DNA of 64,000 bases from Chamaecyparis obtusa (taxonomy: Eukaryota > Streptophyta > Pinopsida > Cupressales > Cupressaceae). Made by a program: the position numbers and the translations under genes. Below, in pieces: positions 9,813 through 21,700 of the stretch. Location: contig BSBK01007732.1 in assembly GCA_027943335.1 (NCBI GenBank), positions 1-64,000 of the forward strand, written 5' to 3'. The notes beneath the pieces were generated by a model that searched no databases, was not told the origin of the DNA, and saw only the letters and a program-made list of their open reading frames with translations. Position 1 is the stretch's first letter; every line of letters begins with the position of its first letter.

Positions 9813-11961
9813 ATGAACTTTAGCATTTTGAGAGCAGAAAATTTTCAGAGCAATCCAGCGATTCAAAAACTTTTGCAAAAAGAATATCATTGAAGCCCTC
9901 CTTAATCAGCCTGTTGATCCCAAAGCTCCATATTTTGGGACATATGAAGAAGAAAAAGTGAGAATTGAATTAAGTATAAAGCTTCCACAGGCAGTAAATA
10001 AAGGAAAAAAGAGGATAGCCAAAATGCAAATGCTAATCGAGGACAGAGGAGAAGACATTGAAGAAGAAGAGAAAAAGGATGAGAAAACAGAGGAACCAGA
10101 ACCTGCAAAGAAGAAAGGAAAGGTATTCATTACCAAGGTACCTAAGCCTCCCACTGCCGTATTTACAAGGAGAAGTGCAAGGGGTAAGGCAGACAAAAAG
10201 GACAAAGATATAATATTCAAAAAGCCTCCTCTAACCCTTCAAGAGAAGATCAAACTTTTGAGAGAAGGATCAGGATCTGGAGTAAGTAATATAAAATCTT
10301 TAAAATATGAAACAAGATCGAAAATAGAACAAAAGGAGATTGAAGATGATGTCATTGAAAAGATGGGACAGTGGAAATACTCTCCTGATGAAATAGCCCA
10401 ACAGATTCCAAGAGCTTTATTAGATCAAATAAAAATGAGATGGGCCAATGCAAGGCAAACTGTAAAAGACATATTTGATCAAACCCTAAAACAGTTAATG
10501 CCGAGCTTGAAAAATGATGAAATAAAGAAGGCATTGAAGGAGAATGAAAATAAGATGACACTGAAGTTCAATACTTGTTTAATTTTGATTAACAATATTG
10601 AATCGGTTGTAAAGACTGCAAATGCCACATGGAAGAACATATACCATCTTCACCAACCGAGTACTGAATTGGTTATAATAAAAGACATTGAAGATGACAG
10701 TGATGAATAGGAAGAAGCCACTGAGGTAGATGATACCATGAGGATAGCGGTAGAAGTCATTGCATCACTTCCTACCTCTCCAGAAAAAGTTGCTACATCT
10801 AGCCCGAAGACATCTTCAAGCATGGTTGTGACAACTTCAACATTTGTCCAATCACCTATAGCAACAACAGAAGTAACTACCATTTCTTCTACCGAGTTGC
10901 AGTCTCCCATTTCATCAAGTTTTCCAGCAGTAAGTATTCTAGTTTTTGATTCTACAAGTGTAAATACTTCAAGTTCTCCAGTAGACAGTATACCATTCTC
11001 TATAGCCAGCCCTACTATGTCTACTATCACTACTACTAAGGCATTAAGTACCATAATAGATAAGCCTAAGGCTCAACCGAGTATAAGATTTTTGGGCAAG
11101 AATATAGTAGAGGATATAGACCTAGATGAGGAAATAGAGATTCCAACATTGGATTTTGCAAATCTATCAGCGGATCAAATGCAAAATATAGGTGAAATCC
11201 TCCAAAGGAAAGCAAAGAAAAAGAAGCTTAAAAAGGAGAGAGACAAGGAATATAAAATCATTAAGGATGCTAAGGACATTTTGTCAAAGGCATTAGGTAT
11301 TGAAGTAGACTCCTCTCAACATGTTTTGTTACAATTAGCAGAAGCGGTAAATAAGTACAATGAGGATTCATCTGGGACAGACAAGTTAGTTGAAAAAGCC
11401 GAGAAGAAATTCAACAATAAAGTGCTTGAGCACATTGCTCAGCACATAGCTATTAATCAAGTAGAATTATCTTCAATTTTGACAAACATTGAATCTTCCT
11501 ATTCGAATGTTACCTCTCTTTTGGCCAAACTATGCAATGTTGCCGAGATCACCAAGGATGTCAAGGATAAAATGAATAAAATTGATGAGGATTTGAAGAT
11601 TAGCATACAGAAGCTACAACTTGAACCAAGTTCAAACTCTGCTCATCACATGAAAATTTCATTCCTATCAAATATGCAGTCAGAACTACTGAAAGAAGAC
11701 ACAAGGATCCGGTCCACACTACTAGACATTCAGAACATGATCCTTCCCATCATGAATACAATGTATAAGCACATTGAACATTCCAAAACATTAATTCATG
11801 ACAATCAGTTCTCAATAGCAGATCACATGATTGCACTCTCTACAGAAGTCCAAATTGCAATCCAAACATGCAAGATTCTGCAAGAAAATTGGGACAGAAC
11901 CCTGGCACTGATAATGAAGGTACATTCTATTTTTCTATCAAATTTTGGATTCTCCCTGTAA
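9813..11961 (+). pseudogene. Element A ORF2: large basic/coiled-coil protein of unknown function, lightly broken
   Basis: ATG 9813 opens a frame beginning MNFSILRAENFQSNPAIQKL. It terminates early by a small indel near 9890. The main frame, without an upstream ATG, then runs to a TAG at 10708-10710 and resumes in the same frame to a TAA at 11959-11961. The protein would be about 715 residues. It has an acidic Glu/Lys tract followed by a basic segment with FTRRSARGKADKK, then PLTLQEKIKLL. A Ser/Thr/Val-rich low-complexity middle (10750-11060) and a long alpha-helical C-terminal third follow. No transmembrane helix is clear. It lies directly upstream of the multiple polypurine tracts, the place of the env-like ORF in Sireviruses, but I see no specific envelope motif. 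The single TAG could be decay or readthrough. Confidence 0.65.
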
Positions 11962-11994
11962 AACACTTGTATATACACCTTTGGCATTATCGTC

Positions 11995-12166
11995 AAAAAG
12001 GGGGAGATATGTATAGAAGAAAAAGTTAGTGCATTGAAAGGGGGAGATAATTTATAAAGCCCTATGACAAAGACAAATTTTGAAAAATCAAAATAAATCT
12101 CAGCATGGTTCATGTATATAAGTTTTGGGCAATAAGTGTTTTTGTCACTAATGCCAAAGGGGGAGA
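11995..12166 (+). other. Triple polypurine tract of element A
   Basis: AAAAAGGGGGAGA (11995-12007), GAAAGGGGGAGA (12036-12047) and AAAGGGGGAGA (12156-12166) are three near-identical purine tracts. The last lies one base before the 3' LTR and is the likely plus-strand primer. Repeated GGGGGAGA tracts are a described trait of Sirevirus elements, so this supports the classification. Confidence 0.85.
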
Positions 12167-12167
12167 T

Positions 12168-13262
12168 TGTTGGCATTAAGCAGGATTGCCACTAGTGACC
12201 ACTTATTTGCATCCTGAGTGCAAACCGAGCAGGACAGTGCAAACCGAGCAGAATAGTGCAAACCGAGCAGGACAGTGCAAACCGAGCAGAACAGTGCAAA
12301 CCGAGCAGGACAGTGCAAACCGAGCAGAACAGTGCAAACCGAGCAGGACAGTGCAAACCGAGTAGGACAGTGTAAACCGAGTGACATTATGTCTACTGAG
12401 TCACAAGTATTTACCGAGTTTGAAACTTACCGAGCAGTTAGTATGAACCATGCCTTCACTTCTACCGAGTGCATGATGATGCCGAGTAATGCAGTGGACG
12501 CCGAGTATCAGAAAGTCACCGAGTTAGTTTGTAGGAACCGTGTAACCATACTTGGGCCGACTTAGTAGCACTTATGTTTATTTTTCAAGCCGACTTTGTA
12601 ATTGTAATAATTGTTTAGACTTGTATATAAACAATGTTGTACAAATACCAAGTAGTATGAATGTGAAAAAAAAAAAGCAGAGATAAAAGGGCAGAAACTA
12701 GTGAATTACAAAGGGCTACTATACATAAGGAGCAGCAGAGACAAATTCATCACAGAAGGTGATCAGTACATCAGCGAATCTCATTCAGCAATCTAGTTGC
12801 AAAGTAAGAGATATACTGTTTCATTTTAACCAGTGAATCAGTACTAAAATCCTCTAACCAGGTAGACTTAACAGTGTTTTGTAAAATCTCTTTACCGAGT
12901 ACATACTTCTTTTGTAAGTTTGTAAAAATCCTTTAACAGGGTGGATTTAGCAATCCTTATTGCTCCTAGCAGGGCAGATCATCAGAAGTGATCAATGTAA
13001 GCCTTAATCGGCCAACTTTATACTGTAGTATTAAAGCTTTGTGGGTTTCATCCCCACCCCAGTTTTACTTTCTTTTGGAAGGTTTCTGGGTAACCAAATC
13101 TATGTGTCATTGTTGTGAATGCTTTTAAGTTTCATGCTTTCTATATGCAAAAGGATAAAGTGAACTATATGTTAATACATCTGATATTGAAAGAAAATTT
13201 TGAAGTTACTGATTCACCCCTCCCCTCTAAGTAACTTTGTTAATTCTTGAATATTTCCAACA
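12168..13262 (+). repeat. Element A 3' LTR
   Basis: This 1095-bp copy of 7142-8239 is followed directly by the duplication GTTGT. It carries the same eight-and-a-half copy 19-bp minisatellite (12219-12381) and a TATA box at 12624-12631. Small indels relative to the 5' LTR occur near 12199 and 12608. Confidence 0.93.
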
Positions 13263-13267
13263 GTTGT

Positions 13268-15599
13268 AAGGGTAAAATTTCAAATATCTCAATAAACTTG
13301 CAATAACAATAATTAGACCTTGTGTGTGTGAAAATTGTACCTGATCTGTAGACACAACACTTCAGTAAAACATTAGAGGTTAGCTATAATCAAAATCGTG
13401 CAAAATTGAAAGCTATCTAACCAAGCAATTTACTGCCTTCTAATAGGTGCGAGATTAATGTTCTCAAATTGTAATCGAGATCAGTGACCTAGACGACACC
13501 TAAATGAAGGATTTGAATGCAATTGATCTAGATATGAGATTGAATGCAATTAAGCTATTTTTTTGGTATTTTTCTATGCAATAAGAGTGATAAAAACTAA
13601 TATGAATCTATGCTAGATGAAATTGATATGCAATGCTATTGAAAATTGATATGCAATGCTAATCTAACAATGATATGTAATATGAATGCAAAAAATAAGA
13701 TTGATCTCACAAAGATGTCGATTCGCAAGAGCTTTGATTCTTCAATTCCAATTCTCCAGCGTGATTGTGCAAAATATGAGATGAGATATGAAGAGCTGAA
13801 GCCTTTAATTTATAGAAATCCAGGGCTTTGGAGGTGCATGGATAAAAGCCATAAATCACTCAAATTAACTCATCTTGATTTTTGAGTTATCTGATCATGA
13901 AAGATAGTTAATTCTCAAAATCATGCAAAAATAGCTTTTTAACTCAAATTAGAGTTTAGATCAGCTTTTTGAACTCCAAAAGGATGTTGAGTTCCAAAAA
14001 GTCAATAACTTGCATTGATTTTCTGATTTGGAGTTTAACTGTTTCTTTTGAATATGCATAATAATTAAGAATTAAATAAATAAATAAAGTGATTTATCCT
14101 CAACTCAACTGATTTTTGAAAATAAATAATTAATTTATGGGTTAATTAACTATTTATTCAAACTTTTATTAAAAACTATATTATTAAATAATGACAACAT
14201 GCTTAATTAATTAAATAAGAATTTAATCAATTAGAGATAGGAATATTGGATTTATTGTCAAAATTAAATAATACAATTAATAATAGATAGAATTAAATTT
14301 AATTAAACAATTAAGTGGCAAATATTAAATCTAATTAATTAAATATGCAAATATTCAATTAATCAAACTTAGGATAAATGTGATTTATCGCCAAATAATC
14401 ATTAAATTAAAGATGATTATGATGATTAGGAATATTACTAGGAATATTCCCCGATGCAGAATTTAAGATAATCAATTATGATTCGATGATGTTTAGATGT
14501 GCCTTAGATTAGGACTTTGATGTTGATTTCGTTTGAATTGAAGATGTAGGAGATTAATGAACTTATAGCCCATTTTTGGGGTATTACAGACCTAACCACA
14601 AAAGATCTAAATTATTAAAAATCATATTCCTTACTCAAGAGAGAAATATTTTAATGAATGCAAAGTAATAATGATAATATAAATTTGAAACTAAATGCCA
14701 ACATTCAAATTGAAATGCTCTCCCTTGTCCTTCTCCTTTCCATGCAATGCTAGCTCTCAAGCTTTTGCTCCTATTATGATAGCATGAAAATTCAAAGATT
14801 GTGATTGTTGAACTATGAGAACTAAGCCTCATTATATAAAATTCTAGACTTCAATCAAGGTTAGGTTGATTAGTTACATAACTGAGATTGATTGAATAGA
14901 AGACTAAGCTTGATTGAGTCACAGATGACTAGGACTAATTGACAGTTAAGTGGTTGCAAGAAAGAAATTATTGGATAATTCACTTGATTGATTGGGAGTA
15001 GACTAAATCAATTGATTAATCAGACTAAATTGAATTAAAAGAATTGTTACCTAGTGATAGTTAAAAGAGGTGGAATTGGAGGAATAATTAACATTAAATA
15101 AATTCAAACATTTATTTAATTGTGCATGAGGGAAATAAATAAAAATAAATAATTTAATTTATTTTCAGAAGAATTAGTTTGGATTGGGGAAGTCAAATAT
15201 TAAATAAATTCATGATTTATTTGATTTTAGAAGGTCTACATAGTTAAGTAATTAGAACTATCACTTAATTATGGTGATAATAACAATGAAGAATATTTTT
15301 AATTAAATAATATAATTATTTAATTAAAATTGAGAGAAAGGGATTAATTAAAGAATAAAAACTATTTAATTAATTTTTAGAATAATAATTAAGGAATCTT
15401 GATAGAATACTAATAAAAGATAAATTTTTAAATAATTGATTAAAATTATTCAATTATTGGAATTAGAGGGAAATGAGGAATTTAAAATTTGAATTCAAAA
15501 GAATGACTTAAAGTAATTAAATAATAAAGATTATTTAATTAATTAAGAAGAAAGTAAAATTGTCATGCACATGCAACAAGATAATTTTAGGTGTCTACG
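13268..15599. repeat. Very AT-rich, decayed LTR-like remnant
   Basis: No coding sequence is recognised. The right edge reads TTTTAGGTGTCTACG followed by TTTTGGCCCTCTTTGAAA. This mirrors the edge of the D LTR (TTTTAGGTGTATACA then TTTGCCCCTCTTTGA at 43768-43796). The end of this block is therefore probably the LTR edge of a related minus-strand gypsy element with its polypurine tract outside. The left edge cannot be placed because element A inserted here. The interior is rich in AATTAA blocks. Confidence 0.45.
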
Positions 15600-16927
15600 T
15601 TTTGGCCCTCTTTGAAATTATATGCATTTTTAGGCATCATTTCAAAGAATAATTAACAAAAATCATGCCCCAATGAGATCGAGGTGACAATGAGGTAACA
15701 GGTACCCCCTCGAGAGATTGTACAAGAAAGGCATGAATGATCTCTTGAAATAAGATGAAAAATGTTAGATGAAATGGTGAAAGAAAAGCATAATTAGTAA
15801 GAAGTGAAGAATGTTAGTAGGTTATGATGATTGTTTGATCAACATTAGATACATAGATTGTTGACAAGAACCATGTCTGGTTTCAAGTAGGACCCATCCT
15901 ATATAAGACTGGTGATAATGTCTAGTTTCAGAGATCACATACCCTATATAAGACAAATGATGATGTCTGGTTTAAAGAAAGACATATCCTATATAAGAAA
16001 CATGATCATTGATTGATTGACAGACTAATTGAATGATTTGACTTGAATTTAACAAATTGATTTGACTATTTTGATAGATTGATTGATTACTAATATAATG
16101 TTAGAACCAACTAACAAAATATTAGGATGTGAATGACTATGTCAAAAATGGACTAGGTAGAAGGGTAAGTGCACAAAGATGGGTGACCGAAAAGGGGATA
16201 TAAGATGCCATTTTTTTTTTTCTGAAATCAACAAACTCTAAACTTCAACAAGAAATTGAAGATAGTTAGACTCAAAATATCAAGATGGAACAAGAACAAG
16301 AGTTGTAGTGCTTCGAATTTTGTTTATAAACTAGTAATTTATTTTGAAAATGGTGGAGATTAAAGCCCTCAAAAAGGGGGAGCACTATTTTTTTTATGAA
16401 TGTATGAAGCTTTATGAATTTTTTTAGTCACATCCTGAAAACATGAAATTTTTGCGTGCCCCCTACAATTCATTGAAAACTAATTGAAAATAAAAACTTT
16501 TTTAAAAAAAAGCTCTAGAATGGAGTATAGTGTTTAAAAAAAGCAAATTGTTTTAGAAATAGATGAATGAGCCAAAATCTAATCCCAAAATACTACATGT
16601 TGATTTTTGACAAAAATTAGACATACTTACAAAATAAATTAGAGATGAGAAGCTTAACATAGTCATAATTCAAAATAAATTATATCGTTAGATAGCTAAA
16701 AGAGGGATCTAGAACATCATGTCTTCTAATTTTTTGTTTGTTGAACCACATGTAAACCTGATGGGGAGTACACACAAAAAAATGTGTATTTTTATGTTTG
16801 CTAGAGAACATGTATCAAACGTGTTTAAATCCTCCAAGCCTTTGGGTTGGATATCGAAGGCAAATCCAAGCCTTAGGCTTGGTGGATCCTAATGTAGTTA
16901 AAAGGGTGAACGCCCTATATATGTGAA
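15600..16927. other. Retroelement-like non-coding DNA
   Basis: This sequence follows the putative polypurine tract of the LTR remnant and is presumably the 3' untranslated interior of that element. It contains the 45-bp triplication described separately and no plausible protein. Confidence 0.35.
15874..16008 (+). repeat. Three tandem copies of a 45-bp repeat
   Basis: Copies start at 15874, 15919 and 15964, exactly 45 bp apart. Each opens with TGTCTGGTTTCA (or TGTCTAGTTTCA, TGTCTGGTTTAA) and contains CCTATATAAGA. Each copy therefore carries its own TATA-like TATATAAG. They are diverged from each other, so the array is not recent. Confidence 0.85.
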
Positions 16928-17450
<523 letters not shown>

Positions 17451-17453
<3 letters not shown>

Positions 17454-18600
17454 TAAGTGCAAGAAGTTGGGTGCCTATTCGGTGAAATTCTTGTGGAATT
17501 GGAAAATGCCACTAGAAATAGGCACCTATTTTCAAAAAGTGGGCACATGATTTAGGTTTGGATGCTCGATCAAAAATTCAAAAAACAAGCACCCATTTTT
17601 GAAAAACAAGTGCCTGTTTCTATTTTTTTTAAATTATGACTAGAAATACATTTTTACACACTAATAAATATTTTTATAAGAAATGGGTGCCTATTTTTTC
17701 AATTTTAAATAATGGGCACTCGCTTCTTAAGACATGAGTGGGAAACACACCTCCACCTTGAATTTCTGTTCAGGATAGGCTTGGTGTAGGCTTGGTGGAA
17801 CCAAGTCTATATCTTGACCTCCAAAAATTTGGTTAAGGCATGGAATGCCATATTTCTATCTTGTAATTTTTTGAGGGCCTTCTTTATCGTATTTTTTGAC
17901 AAAATGAAAACCCATTAGAGTTTTCATTGTCTTAATTTAAAAAATATAAACTTTATAGTGATATGATTATTTTGACTATTTTTGCATTATTTATTAATTA
18001 AAAGTGCTACATAGGTGTAAAATAGTGAGGCTCACTAAGACTTTAATAATTTTTAGGCTTTTAGGTTTTTTGAAAAATAAACTATATGACATCAATCTAC
18101 ATATAATTATCTTTAAGATTAAAACAAAAGAATTTTTTAAAAATATGCAATTTTCATCAAATTATGTTGGTCGTACATCTTGAATGTTTTTTAAAATTTT
18201 CTTTATAGTCAATTAAAAATTAATTAAAGAAAAATATTCAATAAAAAAAAAGGAAAACATATGCTCATCAATATTTGGTGTCTTAGGTATATTTCTCCAA
18301 AAGGATTCACAAAAATTCACTTATTTAGGTCAAAATATGGTGGTCGTACACAAGTGTTGTATGGTCCTGAAACAAGAATTTTGAAAAGTGGTTTTTAAAT
18401 ATGCCTACTAAAAATAAATTTATACCATGTAGGTATTTAAATAAATTACATGTTTGAAAAGTTGACTCTAAGCACTACATTTTATATTATTGAAGTTTTT
18501 TGAGATTTAATCTCTAATTGCTTCTAATTTAGACATCAAGTGATGAGAAATTTAAAAATAGGGAGTACACCAAATATTAATATGCAATAATTTAATATTA
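17451..18600. other. Non-coding DNA with repeated GGTGCCTATT-type motifs in both orientations
   Basis: GGGTGCCTATTC (17469), AAATAGGCACC (about 17516), AGCACCCATTTTT (about 17588), AAGTGCCTGTTT (about 17609) and GGGTGCCTATTTT (about 17685) are variants of one motif on alternating strands. No protein is recognised. The rest is AT-rich and unassigned. Confidence 0.4.
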
Positions 18601-18603
18601 CAC

Positions 18604-18647
<44 letters not shown>

Positions 18648-18770
18648 CTCTCATTCTTCTGTCAATGTAGAGGGAGAGAGACAGTGAGAAGTTCAGAAAG
18701 AGAGAAGGGGAGAGAGAGGGGGAGAGAGAGAGAGAAAAGAGGAGAGAGATAGGATTAGAGAGAGACAGAG
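18601..18770. repeat. Microsatellite block (TC)n(AC)n and GA-rich
   Basis: A TC run, an AC run and, after about 35 bases, an impure GA-rich run (18668-18770) stand immediately left of the palindromic array. The right border of that array has no such block. Confidence 0.9.
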
Positions 18771-21700
18771 GTCTTAAAGGGTCTTAAGATACATTAATTT
18801 TATCTAGGACACTTTATGACCTCTTACCATACACTGATGTTAAGGGGTATTAAGAGGTCATAAGGGGTCGTAGGGAACAACAATGTATCCTAGGGCCCCT
18901 TAACTCACCTTACAACACCTAAGATATATGGTAAGGGGTCCTAAATGGAATTAGGGGTTATTAAGGGGTCCTATGACATATTAATGTATCATAGGACACC
19001 TTAAGACTCCTTATGACCTCTTACCATACACCAATGTATGGTAAGGGGTCGTAAGGGGTCCTAGGACAAATTAATTAGGACAAATTAATGTGTCCTAGGA
19101 CCTCTTATCGTACACTAATGTATGATAAGATCTCCTAAGGGGTTATAAGGGGTATTAAGGGGTCCAAGGAGACATTAATGTATCCTAGGACCCCATAAGA
19201 CCTTTTACGATCTTTTAGGACTTGTTAAGACCCTTATGACCTCTTAGGACCCCTTACCATACATTAGTGTATGATACAAGTTATAAGAGGTCATAAGCAG
19301 TACTAGGACACAATAATGTGTCCTACGACCCCCTTAACACCCCTTACAACCACTAAGATGTATAGTAAGGGGTCATAAGTGATCCTAGGATACATTAATG
19401 TATCATCAGACCCCTTAAGACCCCTTAGGATCCCTTACCATACATTAGTGTATGGTAAGGGGTCATATCAAGTTTTAAGTGGTCATAGGACACATTAATG
19501 TGTCTGTATGGTAAGGGGTCATAAGGGGGTCATAGGACACCTTATTGTTTCATAGGACCACTTAAGATCTCTTAGGACCCTTATCATACATTAGTGTATG
19601 TTAAGGGGTCATAAGAGGTCATAAGAGGTCCTATGACACATTAATGTTTCGTAGGATCCCTTAAGACCCCTTAAAACCCCCTTACCATAAATTTGTGTAT
19701 GATAAGGGGTTGGAAGGGATCTTAAGGGGTCCTAGGACATGATAATGTTTTTGAAGACTCCTTATGAACCCTTAGGACTCCTTACCATACATTAGTGTAT
19801 GGTGAGGGGTTGTAAGAGGTCAAAAGGGTTCCTAGGATGTCTTACCATATATCTTAGGGGTTGTAAGGTTTTTTTATGGGGTCTTAAGGGGTACTTAGGA
19901 CACATTAATATGTGCTAGGACCCCTTAACACATATTATTGCCCCCTAAGATGTATCTAGTAAGTGGTCCTAAAAGGTGTTATGGGGACCTAGGACATATT
20001 AATGTGTCTAAGAACCCTTTATGACTTCTTACGACCCCTTACCATACACTAATGTATGGTAAGGGGTCCTAAGGGGTCTTAATGGATCCTAGGACATGTT
20101 ATTGTGTCCTAGGACCCCTTACCATACACCAATCTATGGTAAGGGGGTCATAGAGGTCATAAGGGGTCCTAGGACACATTAATGCTTCCTAGAACTTCTT
20201 AAAACACCTTAGAACCCCTAAGATGTATGGTAAGGGATCCTAAAGGGTTGTAATGGGGGTTAAGGGGTGATAGGACACATTAATGTGTCCCTAGGTCCTC
20301 TTATTACCTCTTGAGAACACTTAGGATCCCTTACCATACATGCATATATGGTAAGTGGTCCTAAGTGGTTATAAGAGGTTAAAAGGGGTCTTAGGATACA
20401 ATAAATTGTCATAAGATTCCTTAACACCCCTTAAAAACCCTAAGATCTATGGTAAGGGGTCCTAAATTTTCCTTAATGTGTCATAGGACCCCTTAAAACC
20501 CCTTAAGACCCTTTGTTACCCCTTACCATACATTAGTGTATGGTAAGGTGTCCTAAGGGGTTGTCAGAGGTCATAAGGTGTCCTAGGAAATAAATTAATG
20601 TATCCTACAACACCTTATGACCCATTAAGACCACTTACCATAAATCTAAGGATATTTAAGGGGTGTTAATGGATCCTAGGATAATTTAATGTGTCATAGG
20701 ATCCATTGAGCCCCCATAGGACCCCTTACCATACACTAGTGTATGGTAAGGGATTTGATGAGGTCATAAGGGGTCTTACAACACATTAATATGTCCTACA
20801 ACCCCTTAACACAACATAAAATCGTTTAGGATTCATTACCATACATATTATGGGTCCTAAGGTGTTTTAAAGGGTCATTGGACACATTAATGTGTCTTAG
20901 GACCCCTTAAGATCTCTTACAACACCTTAGGATCCCTTAAAATACATTGGTGTATGGTAAGGAGTTATAAGGGGTCATAAGAGGTCTTAGAACATATTAA
21001 TGTGTTCTAGGATCTCTTCAAACCCCTTAGAACCCCTTATAATACAATATTATATGGTAAGAGGTCCTAAGGGGTTGTAAGAGTTCATAAGGGGTCCTAA
21101 GAAAAACCAGTGTGTCATAGTACCCTTTAACACCCCCTTAGGACCCTTTAGGATTTCTTACCATACATCTTAGGGGTCGTAAGATGAGTTAAGAGGTCCT
21201 AGGAAACATCAATGTGTCCTAGGACTCATTAAGATCCCTTACAAACCCTTACCATACATTAGTGTATTATAAGGGGTCCTAAGGGGGTCATAAGAGTTTC
21301 ATAAGGTCTTATAGACACTTTAGTATGTCCTAGAACACCTAAAGACCCCTTAATACCTCTTAATAACCCTTGCAACCCCTAAAATGTATGGTACATTTAA
21401 CTTAGTGGTGTTAAAGGGTCTTAAGTGGTCCTATGACATATTAATGCATCTTATGACCCCTTATGACCTCTTATGATCCCTTACCATATACTAATGTATG
21501 GGAAGAGGTCCTAAGGGGTCATAAGAGGTTTTAAGGATTCTTAGGACACATTAATGTTTCCTAGGACCCCTTATGACCCCTTACCATACACAAATGTATG
21601 GTAAGGGATCCTAAGAGGTCCTAAGGGTCTTAAGGGGTTTGAGGACACATTAATGTGTCCTAGGAAACCTTATAATATCTTACTACACCTTACCATACAC

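Larger units (their letters stand above)
7142..13262 (+). mobile_element. Element A: non-autonomous Sirevirus-like LTR retrotransposon lacking pol
   Basis: The element is 6121 bp with two ~1.1-kb LTRs that start TGTTGG and end CCAACA. It is flanked by the exact 5-bp duplication GTTGT (7137-7141 and 13263-13267). Interior order is: PBS matching initiator-Met tRNA, zinc-knuckle ORF1, spacer, ORF2, three copies of an AAAGGGGGAGA polypurine tract. The LTR termini, PBS and multiple GGGGGAGA tracts are known hallmarks of Sirevirus (Ty1/copia) elements. No protease, integrase, RT or RNase H can be found, so mobilisation must depend on an autonomous relative. By eye the LTRs differ at about 25 sites, mostly C/T and G/A transitions, which indicates a fairly recent insertion. 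The target appears to be an older LTR remnant. Confidence 0.92.

Noticed and set aside
9902..10220. Minus-strand Leu/Ser/Phe-rich frames opposite element A ORF2
   Set aside because: They are antisense shadows of the Glu/Lys-rich segment of ORF2.
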